Made by a program: the position numbers and the translations under genes. 64,000 bases of DNA, taken from the NCBI RefSeq assembly GCF_029697505.1, contig NZ_JARJEF010000009.1, forward strand, positions 113,178 through 177,177, in the 5' to 3' direction. The stretch's first letter is position 1. Each line of letters starts with the position of its first letter. The DNA is from Pseudophaeobacter profundi (GTDB taxonomy: Bacteria > Pseudomonadota > Alphaproteobacteria > Rhodobacterales > Rhodobacteraceae). Positions 1 through 10,210 of the stretch are shown here, one piece after another. Under the pieces are notes generated by a model. That model searched no databases. It was given only the letters and a program-made list of their open reading frames with translations, and was not told where the DNA came from.

Positions 1-45
1 ACGGCGCAGTCCAAATCCCCGCCCCCAGATGGAGGCGCATTCTTG

Positions 46-104
46 CCCCGGCAGCCTTGTCCCTGATCTGTCCCTTGACTGCCTGCTGCCGGGGGTTTCT
101 TTTT
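46..104 (+). terminator. Possible rho-independent terminator
   Basis: A perfect 10-bp inverted repeat (CCCCGGCAGC at 46-55 and GCTGCCGGGG at 85-94) is followed by a T-rich run (96-104). The 29-nt loop is longer than in most intrinsic terminators. It would end a plus-strand gene entering from the left of the window. This is inferred from pattern only. Confidence 0.4.
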
Positions 105-264
105 GATCGCCGCCTTGTGGATCTGACCGAAGGCCATGGGTGTCCATTCAGCCGTGGCCGAACCGAGGTTTTGTGCCACAGTGACAGCCAAGACGGCTGG
201 CGCGCCAGTTTCTCAAGCCCCCCCCAATCCAGCAGCCAACCCAAATCAAAGAAAGGCCCGACCC

Positions 265-555
265 ATGCCCGCAGCCAACGTTTCGAACGTTAACCAGCAA
301 CCCGGTAGAACATGCTCCCGTTGCAGCGGGTATGACCTCATTGAATGCGAAACCACGACGTCAATCTGGAGCGGGGAAAAACCTTATGTAATAGAACGAA
401 TCCCCGCACTGCGTTGTGCAACCTGTTCAGAAGTCCTGATTGACTGCGAGACCGCAGAAACCTTGAAGCAGATCGGTCATGAGGTTCTGAACGGAGGCAT
501 GACCGGGCGCAAGATCGAGGTGCCGGTGATTACCTTCCCGGCGTCCGCCTTCTAA
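265..555 (+). CDS. YgiT-type zinc finger protein
   Basis: A 96-residue protein with two CxxC pairs, CSRC near residue 14 and CATC near residue 53. They sit in the arrangement of the YgiT/MqsA N-terminal zinc-finger domain, followed by a short alpha/beta tail. YgiT-type proteins are often antitoxins or stand-alone zinc proteins. No MqsR-like toxin lies next to it, so an antitoxin role cannot be claimed. The ATG at 265 is preferred over an in-frame ATG at 136 because the extra residues have no family-like character and homologous domains begin close to the first CxxC. It converges with the cyclic glucan synthase gene on the other strand. The family call is good; the function is unknown. Confidence 0.7.
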   Translation: MPAANVSNVNQQPGRTCSRCSGYDLIECETTTSIWSGEKPYVIERIPALRCATCSEVLIDCETAETLKQIGHEVLNGGMTGRKIEVPVITFPASAF

Positions 556-656
556 GCAGCGCGCATTTTTCCCACCACACCGACGACCTTGTTTTAGCCA
601 TGGGTTTTGGCGCAACGTGGGCAGACGGTGCAGAAGAAATAAATATCGCCGGGCGT

Positions 657-3600
657 TCATGCCCTCGCGCTGGCCTGTCGCGTATGCTTGATGCTGCCGC
701 GGCAGACTTGCACGTGAACCTGGCGGGTCGATCCGTCGGTTGGAAACTCCACGAGCATCCCGTCTTCACCCTTCCCATCCTGCGTATTGGCAGAACTGCC
801 ATCCCTACAATCGACCTGCTGCACCTCTATCGCAATGGACCCGGCCTGTCCCCGCACCGTCGCGCGGTAACCGGTCCAGTCCGAAGGCAGGCAGGCGGCG
901 ATGTGCAAGGCGCCGCCCCGCAGTTCCAGACCAAGGATCCCTTCGACCGCCAGGCGCCAGCCCCAAGCTGCGGCGCCGGTATACCAGGTCCATCCGGCCC
1001 GACCTTCAAACGGGGCCGCACCACCTACGTCTGCCGGCATGATGTAAGGCTCACCGCGATAGTCGAGCACCCCCTCAAGAGTTGTGCTGCGCCGCGCGGG
1101 GTTGATCAGGTCGAATATCCGGTAGGCTTCATCGCCGTCGCCAATCCGCGCGAAGGCCAACCCGAACCACGCGGCCGCGTGGGTATACTGGCCACCATTC
1201 TCGCGGACCCCCGGCGGATAGGCGCGAATGTAACCGGGATCGCGTGGCGTCTTGTCGAAGGCCGGAGTCAATAGCCGCACAAGCCGGTGTTCGGGGTCGA
1301 TCAGATGGGCGGCCGCCGACCGGAGCGCCTGTTCGGCGCGCGCCCGGTTCGGAGCGCCCGCCAGAACCGCCCAGGACTGGGCGATGCTGTCGATCTGACA
1401 CTCGTCATTCTGCGCCGACCCCCACGGCACGCCATCATCGTCAAAGGCGCGAATATACCATTCGCCGTCCCAGGCGCAGGCTTCCGCAGCCCGCCGCAAT
1501 TCCCCTGCACGCTTGCGCCAGAACCCTGCCTCATCCGCGCGGTCAGACAGATCGGCCAGATCGGCACAGGCATCGCCGCAATACGCCGCGAACCATGCCA
1601 GCCAGACACTTTCACCGCGCCCCCGGCAGCCAACCCGGTCCATGCCGTCGTTCCAGTCTCCGCTGCCGATCAGTGGCAGACCGTGCGCCCCCTTGGTCGC
1701 GCCGCGCTGCATCGCACGCAGGCAGTGATCAAGCAGCGTTGCCTTTTGTCCGATCTCGAACGCAGCATAGCGGTCCTCTTCGTCCTCGGCCAATGGCGGG
1801 GCGGAAAGAAAGGGCACCTGCTCGGTCAGGATGGATGTGTCGCCGGTGGCGCGGACATAGGCATGAGTGGCGTAGACCAGCCAGAGCATATCGTCCGAAC
1901 AACGGGTCCTGACACCGCGCTCCTCTGGTGGGTGCCACCAGTGCAGCACATCACCCTCTTCAAATTGGTGGCCTGCGCAATCAAGGATATGGGCGCGCAC
2001 GCGATGCGGCTCGGACAGCAGGAACGCCATCATGTCCTGCAGCTGATCGCGGAACCCGACGCCACCGCTGGCCTGCTGGAACCCGGCGCGCGCGAGGATA
2101 CGGGAGGCAAAGGACTGATACGGCAGCCATCGGTTCACCATCAGGTCGAAGGCCTCGTCCGGTGTCTCGACCCGGATCGCGCCAAGACGGTGCTGCCAGA
2201 CATCCGCCACAGCCTGCGTGGCCGCAGCCGCCTTTTCAGGTGACGCGAAGGTCTCGGCGAAGGTTTCTACCTCGGCCAGGCTGGTGGCAGCCCCGAGCAC
2301 GAAGACCACCTTTTCCGTCGCACCCGGCGCGATATCAAGATGCAACTGGTAGGCTGCGCAAGCGTCCTCCACTGTATCTGTCCGCCCCCAAGGGCTCCAC
2401 CGCCGCAGACCTTCGGGCAGTGCAGTACCGCCGGGGCCAAGAAAAGCCGCACGGTCACAGGTCATCGCATGGGCCTGTCGGCTGGCGGTCAGGAACGCGA
2501 TCTGACCGGCAAAGGCCGGTGACCAGCCGCTTTGCGCGATCAGCGCCCGGGCCGTGTCGTGATAGCCTGTCCTGACATGCGGCTTGGCGATCGACGGCGT
2601 CGCCCCAAGTTGCCAGTCGGCATAACAGGTCGCAGTGATGCGCCGCGGGCGGTCGGTGGTGTTCGTCAACTCCAAGCTGATCAGCTTGACCTGCGCATCC
2701 TTTGGCACCGAAACCGAAAGCCGCTGTGTAAGCCCCTGCGAGAACCGCTGCCAAACCGTCTCGCCCGCCCGGTGCGTGGTGCGGCAGGGTGCCTGATCGC
2801 CCGCTGGCAACGGTGTGACCGTCCAGATCCGTGCGGTTTCTTCGTCTCGCAGATAGACCGCTTCCCCCTGTGTGTCTGAGACTGGATCGTTTGACCATGG
2901 CGTCAGGCGGAACTCCCCGCTGTTGAGGCTCCAGGTGAAACCCAGCCCAGATTCCGTGATGATCGTGCCAAACTTGTTGTTGGAAATGACATTGCACCAC
3001 GGCACTGGGGTCTTCAGGCCCGGCTCGGTCTGTATGAAATAGTCCCCATTGTTGGGGATAAAGCCCCCGAGACCGTTGTCGAAAATCAGGTCTTTGGGCC
3101 CCTCAGAAGGCTCGAACGTCTCGGTCATCGGTTGGCCACCAGGGGCGAAGACCGGTGGTTTGACGTAGTTTTCCGGCGCTGTCGGCAGCGCCACATCCAG
3201 CGTTGGTGCAGCCCCATCAAGCGTCACCCGCGCAAGCGTTTCAAGGGCGCGCACCTGTGACCGCGAAATACGGTCAACGCTGTGCAGATGAATACCGCCG
3301 TCGCCGCCAATCCCCTCAGCGAGCCCGGCATCGCGAAGCGCATCGCGCAGTCTCGCGGCAATCGGCGCTTCGTAACTTGAAGCCTTCGTGCCAAGAACCA
3401 CAAGATCGGACCGCAGGCCATTTCGTCTAAGCCAACGCTGCGCGCGCACAAGGAAGGGGAGAAGATCAGCCTTTTCTGCGCCCGCGACCCGGACCAGCAT
3501 GATCGGGAGGTCACCAGAAACACCCAGCCCCCACAGGTCGGGTTGTCCTGATCCTGTGGTCTCTCCGTTCGCGGCGGTCCTTGCAGGCGGCCTAAGCAGA

Positions 3601-6600
3601 TGGGTGGCCAGGCGCTGTGTTTCGGCCATTTCCGATGGTGTCAGCCCGACACGATTTGCCTCATCTGCGGCTGATCGGGCGGCATCCTCAAAGGCCCAGT
3701 CCAGTGCGGGAGCGGTCGCGTAGCGTTCTGCCGTGTCGATTGCCGCCTGCCGTGACCCGGCCGCAATCGTTAGAAAAGCGAATGTTGTACGCTGTCCCGG
3801 CGCAAGACTGGCCCGCGCCCGCAGCGCGGCAACCGGATCGAGAGTCCACCCTGTCGTCCCCGTCATTTCCGCGTTTGCAGCGGCGAGATAAGTTCCGTGG
3901 CGACCGACCAGCGCCCGCCTGTCCGTCTCGGTGCCCTCAAGGACCACGCCCCGGTCCTCACATAACAGCCGGTGCAGCATCACCGGCGGCGCATCTTCGG
4001 GTCGGCGTGGACGCCGGGTGAAATACACAGCGTTCATGTCCGACAAGATCTCGCTCCTGACGAAGAGCTTGCTAAAGGCAGGGTGGCGTTCATGCGCCGT
4101 ATGCGGTGCAAGAACCGGTTCCGCATAGGTCGTGACGTCGATCACCCGGCGGCGGTCGTCATGATTGACCAGCGTAACGCGCCGGATCTCCACGTCATCG
4201 GCGGCAGCAACGCAAATTTCCTGTGTTGCGGCGATGTCATGGTGCTGCAGATGGAAGGACGCTTTTTCGGCGTGAAACATCACATCCATCCATTGTTCGG
4301 GCCTGCGCCGGAATTCCCATGTCGCGCCATCCTCGGCATCGCGTAGCAAAAGCCGCGCCGCGCCGTTGTCGCTGACAGGATTCCCGCCCCAGCTGGTTAG
4401 CGACTGCCCGTGCCGCCAGATGCTTCCCGTTGCTGCGCTCGACAGCCAGATTGACAGATGCCCGTTCCCGAGTGTGTGGACCTGCGGCGCATCTGTGTTC
4501 TCGGCGGGCCAGCCGTGCAACGGGCGAACGCGTCGTTCAATCTGCTCTGGAAGCGTCGAGCCTGCGTCTGGCAACGGCTCCGGTATATATTCCCACGGCA
4601 CCCGTTCATGCATCAGCAGATCAATGGCGGAAATGCGCGGGTCCCGGCTAAAACGACGCACGAAAATACTGTCGTTGAGCGCGTTGCCAATGGCAGACAG
4701 AAGCATCCCCTGATGGTGTGCCATATAGGTGAAAACCGGCACGTGGGTGCCTGTTTCGGGCAACCGCGAAGGTGTAAAGTCAACGGCATCGTAGAATCCG
4801 TAGCGTCCCCGGATGCCGAGCGCCTCAAGCCTGCGTAGATTGCGCACGACGGCCCCCGGTCGGACCGACAGCGCAAGCGCACTGGCGTAGGGGGCAACAA
4901 CGTAGTCCTCTGCAAGTCCCTGGCGCATGCCCAGCCCGGCCACGCCGAAGGCGCGATACTGGTAGTTCAGCGCCGTGTCCCGTGCGGAGAATGCAGCTTC
5001 CGACACCCCCCAGGGCAGACCGAGCCTGTCTCCGTAGCGACGCTGAATATCGACTGCGGCCTGCTCGCTCTGGCCCAGCAACTGACCCGGAGCACTGCGG
5101 ATCAGAAGCGCCGGCATAAGGAACTCGAACATTGATCCGCTCCATGACAGGACCGTAAGTGGACCGGAGGACCGCGAGATCGGCCGCCCCAGATGGAACC
5201 AGTGTTCTGCCGGAACATCGCCTTTGGCGATGGCGACGAAACTGGCCAGCCGCGCCTCGGACGCGAGCAGATCGTAGCGGTGATCGTCCATCCGGTCGAA
5301 GCTGAGATTGTAGCCGATAAAGAACGTCCGGGTTTCCCGGTCGTAGAGGAAAGAGAAGTCCATTCCCATCGCAAGCCCGTCGGCCTTCTGAGCAAGGACC
5401 AACAGGTTGTCGCGCAAAGCCACCTGTGCGGACTGTCCAGCGGAAATGGCGGCCTGTAACTCTGTGCCGTCGACGCCGGTTTTCACAAGGTCTTCAATGC
5501 CGTCCTGCAGGCGTTTCAACGCATCCTCAAGCTGCGCGAGCGGCATGTCCGGACACAGCATTTTTGCGACTTCACCGGCGTGTTCCTCCAACTTCATCCA
5601 CCCGTCGATCACCAACCACGGGCAAAGGGTGTCGAGATCACGCATGAAGCTTGCCGCGTGATGGCGGCTGCGCTCGAACCAGAAATGCAATTCTTCCGGA
5701 TCGGCGCCAGGCGTGGCATCCAGGGCTTTCAGGATGGCCCCGGATAGCTTGGGCAAGTCTTCTTCAAGACTCCGACAAAGAGCCCTGCGCCACCCAGCGG
5801 GATCATCGCGAGCCGCTTCTGCTCTCTCGCAGAGGACGCGGATCCGCGCCCCTATCACTTGTGAATGTTCAGTCGGCAGATCGCCGGTTGCCTCTGCCAA
5901 CACTCCAAGCGTGTCGATGAAGCCGTCCCAGAGGGAGCGCGACAGCGCCGGGCCATTCGCGACCTCGATAAAGCCTTCGCGCAGCGCCAGAAGTGACACC
6001 GAGAGGTTGCCACTGTCCACTGTTGAGACATAGCGAGGCTCCAGCGACAGAAGGGTGCGCGTATCGAACCAGTTCACGAGATGCCCTTGGTGGCGCTCGA
6101 TCCGTTCCAGCGCCTCCAGCGTATACTCAGTCCGCTGCGCGAGGTCACGCAATCCGACATGTCCGAGATCAAGTGCCGTAATGGACGACAGGAATTGCAT
6201 CCCGATATTCGTGGGCGATGATCGGTGGGCGATTTTCGCCTCGGGATCGGTCTGGTAGTTGTCGGGTGCCAACCAGTTGTCTTCAGGTCCGGCGAAGGTC
6301 TCAAAATAGGCCCATGTGCGCCGCGCGATGTGACGGAGCCAGACAACGTCAATGTCGGAAAGACTGTCCTCTGCGGGCTGCCATGGTCGACATATCAGGT
6401 AGGCGATTTCTGGCGACAGGATCCAGAGCACCAGCAGCGGCAGTGCGCCAGGCAAGGCGGCAGGTGCCAGGACGGCCAGTGTGATCGTGATGGCGAGACC
6501 AAGCAGGGGGGCGCCCGCCATGTCGATCCAGAAACGCGCCCGCGTATTGGCACCGGTTGCAGCAACATGGGCGGCGGTCGACCATTCCAGCATGTTGCGC

Positions 6601-9077
6601 CGCGACACGGTGAGCCGCCATACTGCACGACAGATAGCGTCGAGGCAGATGACGGCCTCATTCGCCATGAATGCGATTTCCAGAAGCCAGCGGCCCACGT
6701 GGTCACGCAGTTGTCGCCAGCGATCCTGCACAGCGCCGCGGCGACGCCCGCGCGATATTCCTGCGGCGATGTGGGTCACAAGATAGCTGCCGGGGGCTGC
6801 CACGGTCAGCAGTGTCCAGATCAGAGCCGCCTCGGGAATCACGAGCCAGCCGCACAGGGCAAGCAGCACAAGCGACGGAGCGATCAGGCTCCGGCGAAGA
6901 TTATCAACGATCTTCCAACGATCGAGTGCAGACAGAGGATTGCGTAACCGATCACCGCTGCGCCCCGGTGCCTGTCGGCCAAGCCAGGGCAACAATTGCC
7001 AATCCCCGCGAATCCAGCGGTGCATGCGACGTGCAAAATCCGGGTAGCGCGCGGGAAACCCTTCATAGAGCACGAGGTCGGTTGCCAGAGCCGCCCGCCC
7101 GTGGAGCCCCTCGAACAGGTCGTGACTGACCAGCGCGTTTTCTGGAACCCGGTTCCTGAGGCTGCGCCGAAAGGCCTGTGCGTCATAAGCCCCCTTTCCG
7201 GTGAAAATCCCTTCGCCGAAAAGGTCCTGGTAAACGTCGGATACCGCACGGCTGTAAATGTCGATGGCAGTGTCGCCTGTGTAGAGCCGCGTAAACGGCG
7301 AAACGGCCCCCGCTTCGGGGGATATTTCGATCCTGGGCTGGATGAAGGTGTAGCCCGCGATGACACGCTCTCCATCCTTGTCGAATTCAGCGCGATTGAG
7401 CGGATGCGCAAGCGCGCCAATAAGGCTGTGTACCACGCCCGGGGGCGCAATTGTGTCGGCATCAAGCGTCACGATATACCGCGCGGCGCGCAACCCTTCG
7501 ACATCCCCCTCGGTCAGGGGGAAGGCATCCGTGCCCCCGTCATCCAGGAAGTCATTGAACGCCTCGATCTTGCCGCGTTTGCGCTCCCATCCCATCCAGA
7601 TGCCGTCCACCTGGTTCCAGCTGCGTCGGCGATGCAGCAGGACGAAGGGCGCGGTTTTCTCGTATCGGCGGTTCAACTCCCGGATACCGTCGACAAGTGC
7701 CGCCTCAAGCGCCTGGTCCCCCTCCGTTACTTGTTGCGTGGCATCGGCAGGATCGCTCAAGAGCGCGTAGCGCATCTGTGGATCCGGGTTCGTCAGCATG
7801 TGACGTTCAATCTGCGCAAGAAGGGGAGGAACCTCCTCGGGGCTGCGGAAGATGGCCGGGACGATAACGGCTGCCTCGACACCTTCGGGCAGTCCCTTTT
7901 GGAAATCCATCTTGGGCAGCCCCCGCGGCGGCACGGTCTGCGTGACAAGCCAATTGGTCACCGTCACCGCAATGATCAAAGCAGGCATCAGCAGCAGCAG
8001 ACCACCAAGCGCAAGAGCAATGCCGCTTGCACCCCAGGTGATGAGCAGCGCAAACGGTATGGCAAACGCCAGTGCGGCAACTCCGACAAGGCCCGTGACA
8101 TAGACCCATCCCGGTCGGCGCAGCGCCAGGCGGCGAAAGGCTTCGGTGCGCTTGCCCCGATAGCCCCTCAGCGCCTCGAACTCGGCACGGCCACCATCGA
8201 CCAACCACCATCCGATATGGTTCTGGCGTGGCGATCCCGTATGGTCGCGCGACATGCGAACCGCCTCGCGCGCGATGTCCGGCTCAGACTGTCCGGTCCC
8301 ATCGGCAAGAACCTCGATCGCCTGCCGATACCGGTCTCGCGTGTCAAAATCCATCTCGGGGTATAGCCCGTCGGGTGACCTGCGCAGGATTGCCTCGACA
8401 TGACTTGTGGCTTCGACGAATGCTTTCCAGTCGATCCGCTCAATTGCGGCAAGCGCCACAATCGCCCGCGACAGGGCGTCGGTGGGATCACGCTCTTGCC
8501 AGTTCTCGGGTCTGTCCAACCCTTGCATGGGCGGCGCGAGTTCCGGGACAAGACAACAGAAGGTCGTCACGATTTCTTCAAGCGCCACGAGCCGAAGCAT
8601 CACAGGGAATGCCCAAAGTTCGGCGAGGGAGAGCCCTTCCTCGCCTTGGAACTTGTTCACGAAAGCCGTCGCAGTCGCTGCGTCGATCTGCGCGTGTGTT
8701 TCATCAACGTAGCTGCGAGCTGCAAGAAACGCACGCGGCCCGCCCCATGCTTCCGACATGGCGGATCGGGCGAGACGGCGATAGAAAGTCGGCGGCATAT
8801 CTTCACGCACCTGACGCACCGCCCGACGCACATGATACTCGTTATCAAGGAGCCACTCTGCCGCCTTCGAGGCTTCGGGCGGTGGCGCCCGGCAGATGCG
8901 CCGCGCCTCATCCAGCCAGGCGGGAATCTTGTCGAGGTGCTTCCATACGGGTACGGCCCTCGCGGGGCCAGGATCCACGCAATTGTGCTGTATTTGGGTT
9001 TCGGACGCAGTGGCGACCTGCTCTTGCAACTGCGAGGCGGGCGGCGTCACGGCTCTTGCCGCAAGCCAGCGGGCCAT
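657..9077 (-). CDS. ndvB: Cyclic beta-1,2-glucan synthase (GT84-GH94), NdvB/ChvB family
   Basis: A 2806-residue inner-membrane enzyme that builds cyclic beta-1,2-glucans for the periplasm, where they serve osmoadaptation and host interaction in rhizobia and brucellae. The length matches the family (about 2,800). After a cytoplasmic N-terminal region there are hydrophobic helices at about residues 325-381. A GT84 glycosyltransferase domain follows with the LDAD donor-binding motif, then a second membrane cluster, then long beta-rich domains and a C-terminal GH94 phosphorylase-like domain. Its GDWNDGM catalytic signature lies about 340 residues from the end. The start at 9077 follows the preceding universal stress gene with a 31-bp overlap, implying one operon and translational coupling. 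A longer in-frame start at 9248 would lie entirely inside the upstream gene and adds unconvincing sequence. No exporter of the NdvA type is visible in the window. Confidence 0.93.
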   Translation of the reverse strand: MARWLAARAVTPPASQLQEQVATASETQIQHNCVDPGPARAVPVWKHLDKIPAWLDEARRICRAPPPEASKAAEWLLDNEYHVRRAVRQVREDMPPTFYRRLARSAMSEAWGGPRAFLAARSYVDETHAQIDAATATAFVNKFQGEEGLSLAELWAFPVMLRLVALEEIVTTFCCLVPELAPPMQGLDRPENWQERDPTDALSRAIVALAAIERIDWKAFVEATSHVEAILRRSPDGLYPEMDFDTRDRYRQAIEVLADGTGQSEPDIAREAVRMSRDHTGSPRQNHIGWWLVDGGRAEFEALRGYRGKRTEAFRRLALRRPGWVYVTGLVGVAALAFAIPFALLITWGASGIALALGGLLLLMPALIIAVTVTNWLVTQTVPPRGLPKMDFQKGLPEGVEAAVIVPAIFRSPEEVPPLLAQIERHMLTNPDPQMRYALLSDPADATQQVTEGDQALEAALVDGIRELNRRYEKTAPFVLLHRRRSWNQVDGIWMGWERKRGKIEAFNDFLDDGGTDAFPLTEGDVEGLRAARYIVTLDADTIAPPGVVHSLIGALAHPLNRAEFDKDGERVIAGYTFIQPRIEISPEAGAVSPFTRLYTGDTAIDIYSRAVSDVYQDLFGEGIFTGKGAYDAQAFRRSLRNRVPENALVSHDLFEGLHGRAALATDLVLYEGFPARYPDFARRMHRWIRGDWQLLPWLGRQAPGRSGDRLRNPLSALDRWKIVDNLRRSLIAPSLVLLALCGWLVIPEAALIWTLLTVAAPGSYLVTHIAAGISRGRRRGAVQDRWRQLRDHVGRWLLEIAFMANEAVICLDAICRAVWRLTVSRRNMLEWSTAAHVAATGANTRARFWIDMAGAPLLGLAITITLAVLAPAALPGALPLLVLWILSPEIAYLICRPWQPAEDSLSDIDVVWLRHIARRTWAYFETFAGPEDNWLAPDNYQTDPEAKIAHRSSPTNIGMQFLSSITALDLGHVGLRDLAQRTEYTLEALERIERHQGHLVNWFDTRTLLSLEPRYVSTVDSGNLSVSLLALREGFIEVANGPALSRSLWDGFIDTLGVLAEATGDLPTEHSQVIGARIRVLCERAEAARDDPAGWRRALCRSLEEDLPKLSGAILKALDATPGADPEELHFWFERSRHHAASFMRDLDTLCPWLVIDGWMKLEEHAGEVAKMLCPDMPLAQLEDALKRLQDGIEDLVKTGVDGTELQAAISAGQSAQVALRDNLLVLAQKADGLAMGMDFSFLYDRETRTFFIGYNLSFDRMDDHRYDLLASEARLASFVAIAKGDVPAEHWFHLGRPISRSSGPLTVLSWSGSMFEFLMPALLIRSAPGQLLGQSEQAAVDIQRRYGDRLGLPWGVSEAAFSARDTALNYQYRAFGVAGLGMRQGLAEDYVVAPYASALALSVRPGAVVRNLRRLEALGIRGRYGFYDAVDFTPSRLPETGTHVPVFTYMAHHQGMLLSAIGNALNDSIFVRRFSRDPRISAIDLLMHERVPWEYIPEPLPDAGSTLPEQIERRVRPLHGWPAENTDAPQVHTLGNGHLSIWLSSAATGSIWRHGQSLTSWGGNPVSDNGAARLLLRDAEDGATWEFRRRPEQWMDVMFHAEKASFHLQHHDIAATQEICVAAADDVEIRRVTLVNHDDRRRVIDVTTYAEPVLAPHTAHERHPAFSKLFVRSEILSDMNAVYFTRRPRRPEDAPPVMLHRLLCEDRGVVLEGTETDRRALVGRHGTYLAAANAEMTGTTGWTLDPVAALRARASLAPGQRTTFAFLTIAAGSRQAAIDTAERYATAPALDWAFEDAARSAADEANRVGLTPSEMAETQRLATHLLRPPARTAANGETTGSGQPDLWGLGVSGDLPIMLVRVAGAEKADLLPFLVRAQRWLRRNGLRSDLVVLGTKASSYEAPIAARLRDALRDAGLAEGIGGDGGIHLHSVDRISRSQVRALETLARVTLDGAAPTLDVALPTAPENYVKPPVFAPGGQPMTETFEPSEGPKDLIFDNGLGGFIPNNGDYFIQTEPGLKTPVPWCNVISNNKFGTIITESGLGFTWSLNSGEFRLTPWSNDPVSDTQGEAVYLRDEETARIWTVTPLPAGDQAPCRTTHRAGETVWQRFSQGLTQRLSVSVPKDAQVKLISLELTNTTDRPRRITATCYADWQLGATPSIAKPHVRTGYHDTARALIAQSGWSPAFAGQIAFLTASRQAHAMTCDRAAFLGPGGTALPEGLRRWSPWGRTDTVEDACAAYQLHLDIAPGATEKVVFVLGAATSLAEVETFAETFASPEKAAAATQAVADVWQHRLGAIRVETPDEAFDLMVNRWLPYQSFASRILARAGFQQASGGVGFRDQLQDMMAFLLSEPHRVRAHILDCAGHQFEEGDVLHWWHPPEERGVRTRCSDDMLWLVYATHAYVRATGDTSILTEQVPFLSAPPLAEDEEDRYAAFEIGQKATLLDHCLRAMQRGATKGAHGLPLIGSGDWNDGMDRVGCRGRGESVWLAWFAAYCGDACADLADLSDRADEAGFWRKRAGELRRAAEACAWDGEWYIRAFDDDGVPWGSAQNDECQIDSIAQSWAVLAGAPNRARAEQALRSAAAHLIDPEHRLVRLLTPAFDKTPRDPGYIRAYPPGVRENGGQYTHAAAWFGLAFARIGDGDEAYRIFDLINPARRSTTLEGVLDYRGEPYIMPADVGGAAPFEGRAGWTWYTGAAAWGWRLAVEGILGLELRGGALHIAACLPSDWTGYRATVRGQAGSIAIEVQQVDCRDGSSANTQDGKGEDGMLVEFPTDGSTRQVHVQVCRGSIKHTRQASARA

Positions 9078-10063
9078 CTCGGTGTTGTACCGCCAGCGCG
9101 ATGAGTGCTCATCTCCGCGTTCCTGATCAGCAGAACTGGTGTCACAGCACGGGAGAGCAGATATTCTGCGGTGCTCCCGATGGGCAGATCCGGATCGTTT
9201 CCCAGCCCGCGGGCCGAAAGGACCACCAGCTCGCCCCGTTCCTCGCAAATCGCCTTCATCAGGGCTCGGCGTGGCTCATCTCCGCTGAGCCGACGGACAC
9301 GGTTGCCGTGTCTGTGGGCGGGGAGCAATCGACGCAAACGCTGAATCCGATCTTCGGCCGTGCGTGCTGCCTCATCCTTGAGTTCACGCCAGAGCGCCTC
9401 ATCCCCCTGTCCCGTCCGTCCAGTGCCGAACCCGCCGACATGCGAAACTGCGTGAAGGATGACCAGTTCTGCCGCGCGGATCCGCGCAATCGCGGCGGCG
9501 AAGCGAAGCGCGGCTTCCGACAGCGGCGAACCATCCATTGGGACTATGATACGGCGCCTCCTTGAGGGCTCACCTGCTATTTCGTCGGGAACGAGCAGAA
9601 CCGATCCATGAAAGACCTCTGCAAGATGCCTGGCCGTCCCACCCAGGCCCCATCGGCTCGGCGGTCCGAAAGTCCCCGTGCCCAAGACCAGAAGATCCAC
9701 ATCGCAGCGCAGCGCCTCTTCGTGGATGCACCGCGTTGCTGAACCGCACGCCACAATCGCACGTATCTCGGTGGTCGCCCCGGCCATGTCGGACATACGC
9801 AGAAGATCGGCAATCTCATCTCGTTTGGTCAATTCCCAGTCGATCGGATCGGCGCAACGAAGCGTGGACGACACCGCGGGCACAACCCGCATGGCTGTCA
9901 GGTCAGCCCCCGTCTGGTTCGCCAGCAATACAGCTTGTTCCAGTATGCGCGCGGCATCAGGGGACCGGTCGAGACAAACCATCACATGGCGTAACAGGCG
10001 AGCGTCGCTCGCCTGCCCATGTGGCCGGTCCACGATGGTCGACCCGGAATGAATATCAGGCAT
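9047..10063 (-). CDS. Tandem universal stress protein (two UspA domains)
   Basis: A 338-residue cytoplasmic protein with two UspA folds, residues about 25-165 and 180-330. Each begins with a hydrophobic strand plus Asp (VMVCLDRSPDAA and IIVPMDGSPLSE). The second domain ends with the G-S-T-A-E nucleotide-binding type segment (LPIGSTAEYLL). Tandem Usp proteins are typically induced by stress, oxygen limitation or growth arrest. The start at 10063 is chosen over 10081 because a GGGAGG ribosome site lies 7 nt upstream of it. The gene overlaps the start of the cyclic glucan synthase gene by 31 bp. Two FNR/NnrR-like boxes lie 81 and about 150 nt upstream, suggesting anaerobic control. The family call is firm; regulation is inferred. 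Confidence 0.9.
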   Translation of the reverse strand: MPDIHSGSTIVDRPHGQASDARLLRHVMVCLDRSPDAARILEQAVLLANQTGADLTAMRVVPAVSSTLRCADPIDWELTKRDEIADLLRMSDMAGATTEIRAIVACGSATRCIHEEALRCDVDLLVLGTGTFGPPSRWGLGGTARHLAEVFHGSVLLVPDEIAGEPSRRRRIIVPMDGSPLSEAALRFAAAIARIRAAELVILHAVSHVGGFGTGRTGQGDEALWRELKDEAARTAEDRIQRLRRLLPAHRHGNRVRRLSGDEPRRALMKAICEERGELVVLSARGLGNDPDLPIGSTAEYLLSRAVTPVLLIRNAEMSTHRAGGTTPRWPAGLRQEP

Positions 10064-10143
10064 GGGCAACCTCCCGTCCATGAGACGCTAAGTTATTGCT
10101 TGAAGCTTGGGCCTATATGCTACCCGCACAGGCCAAGCGTTCA

Positions 10144-10157
10144 TTGACGGGGCGCAA
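10144..10157. promoter_or_regulatory. FNR/NnrR-like box (proximal) upstream of the universal stress-ndvB operon
   Basis: TTGAC-N4-CGCAA, a CRP/FNR-family dyad with the same right half (CGCAA) as the box in front of the nos operon. Its centre is about 87 nt upstream of the start codon at 10063, a distance compatible with class II activation. Apart from this box, the distal box and a groEL remnant, the roughly 530 bp between 10064 and 10598 hold no gene that I can support. Confidence 0.5.
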
Positions 10158-10210
10158 TTCGCCCGCCTTGCACCTGACACAATCATAGCGCGACCAGAGA
10201 GGTCTGATGT

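Noticed and set aside
9078-9248. Longer N-terminus for the cyclic glucan synthase starting at 9248
   Set aside because: The extra 57 residues lie wholly within the universal stress gene and are Arg/Gly/Ser-rich shadow sequence.
6996-9565. Long plus-strand frames opposite the cyclic glucan synthase (6996-8366, 8228-9565)
   Set aside because: They overlap each other and the firmly supported synthase and universal stress genes; arginine-rich shadow sequence.
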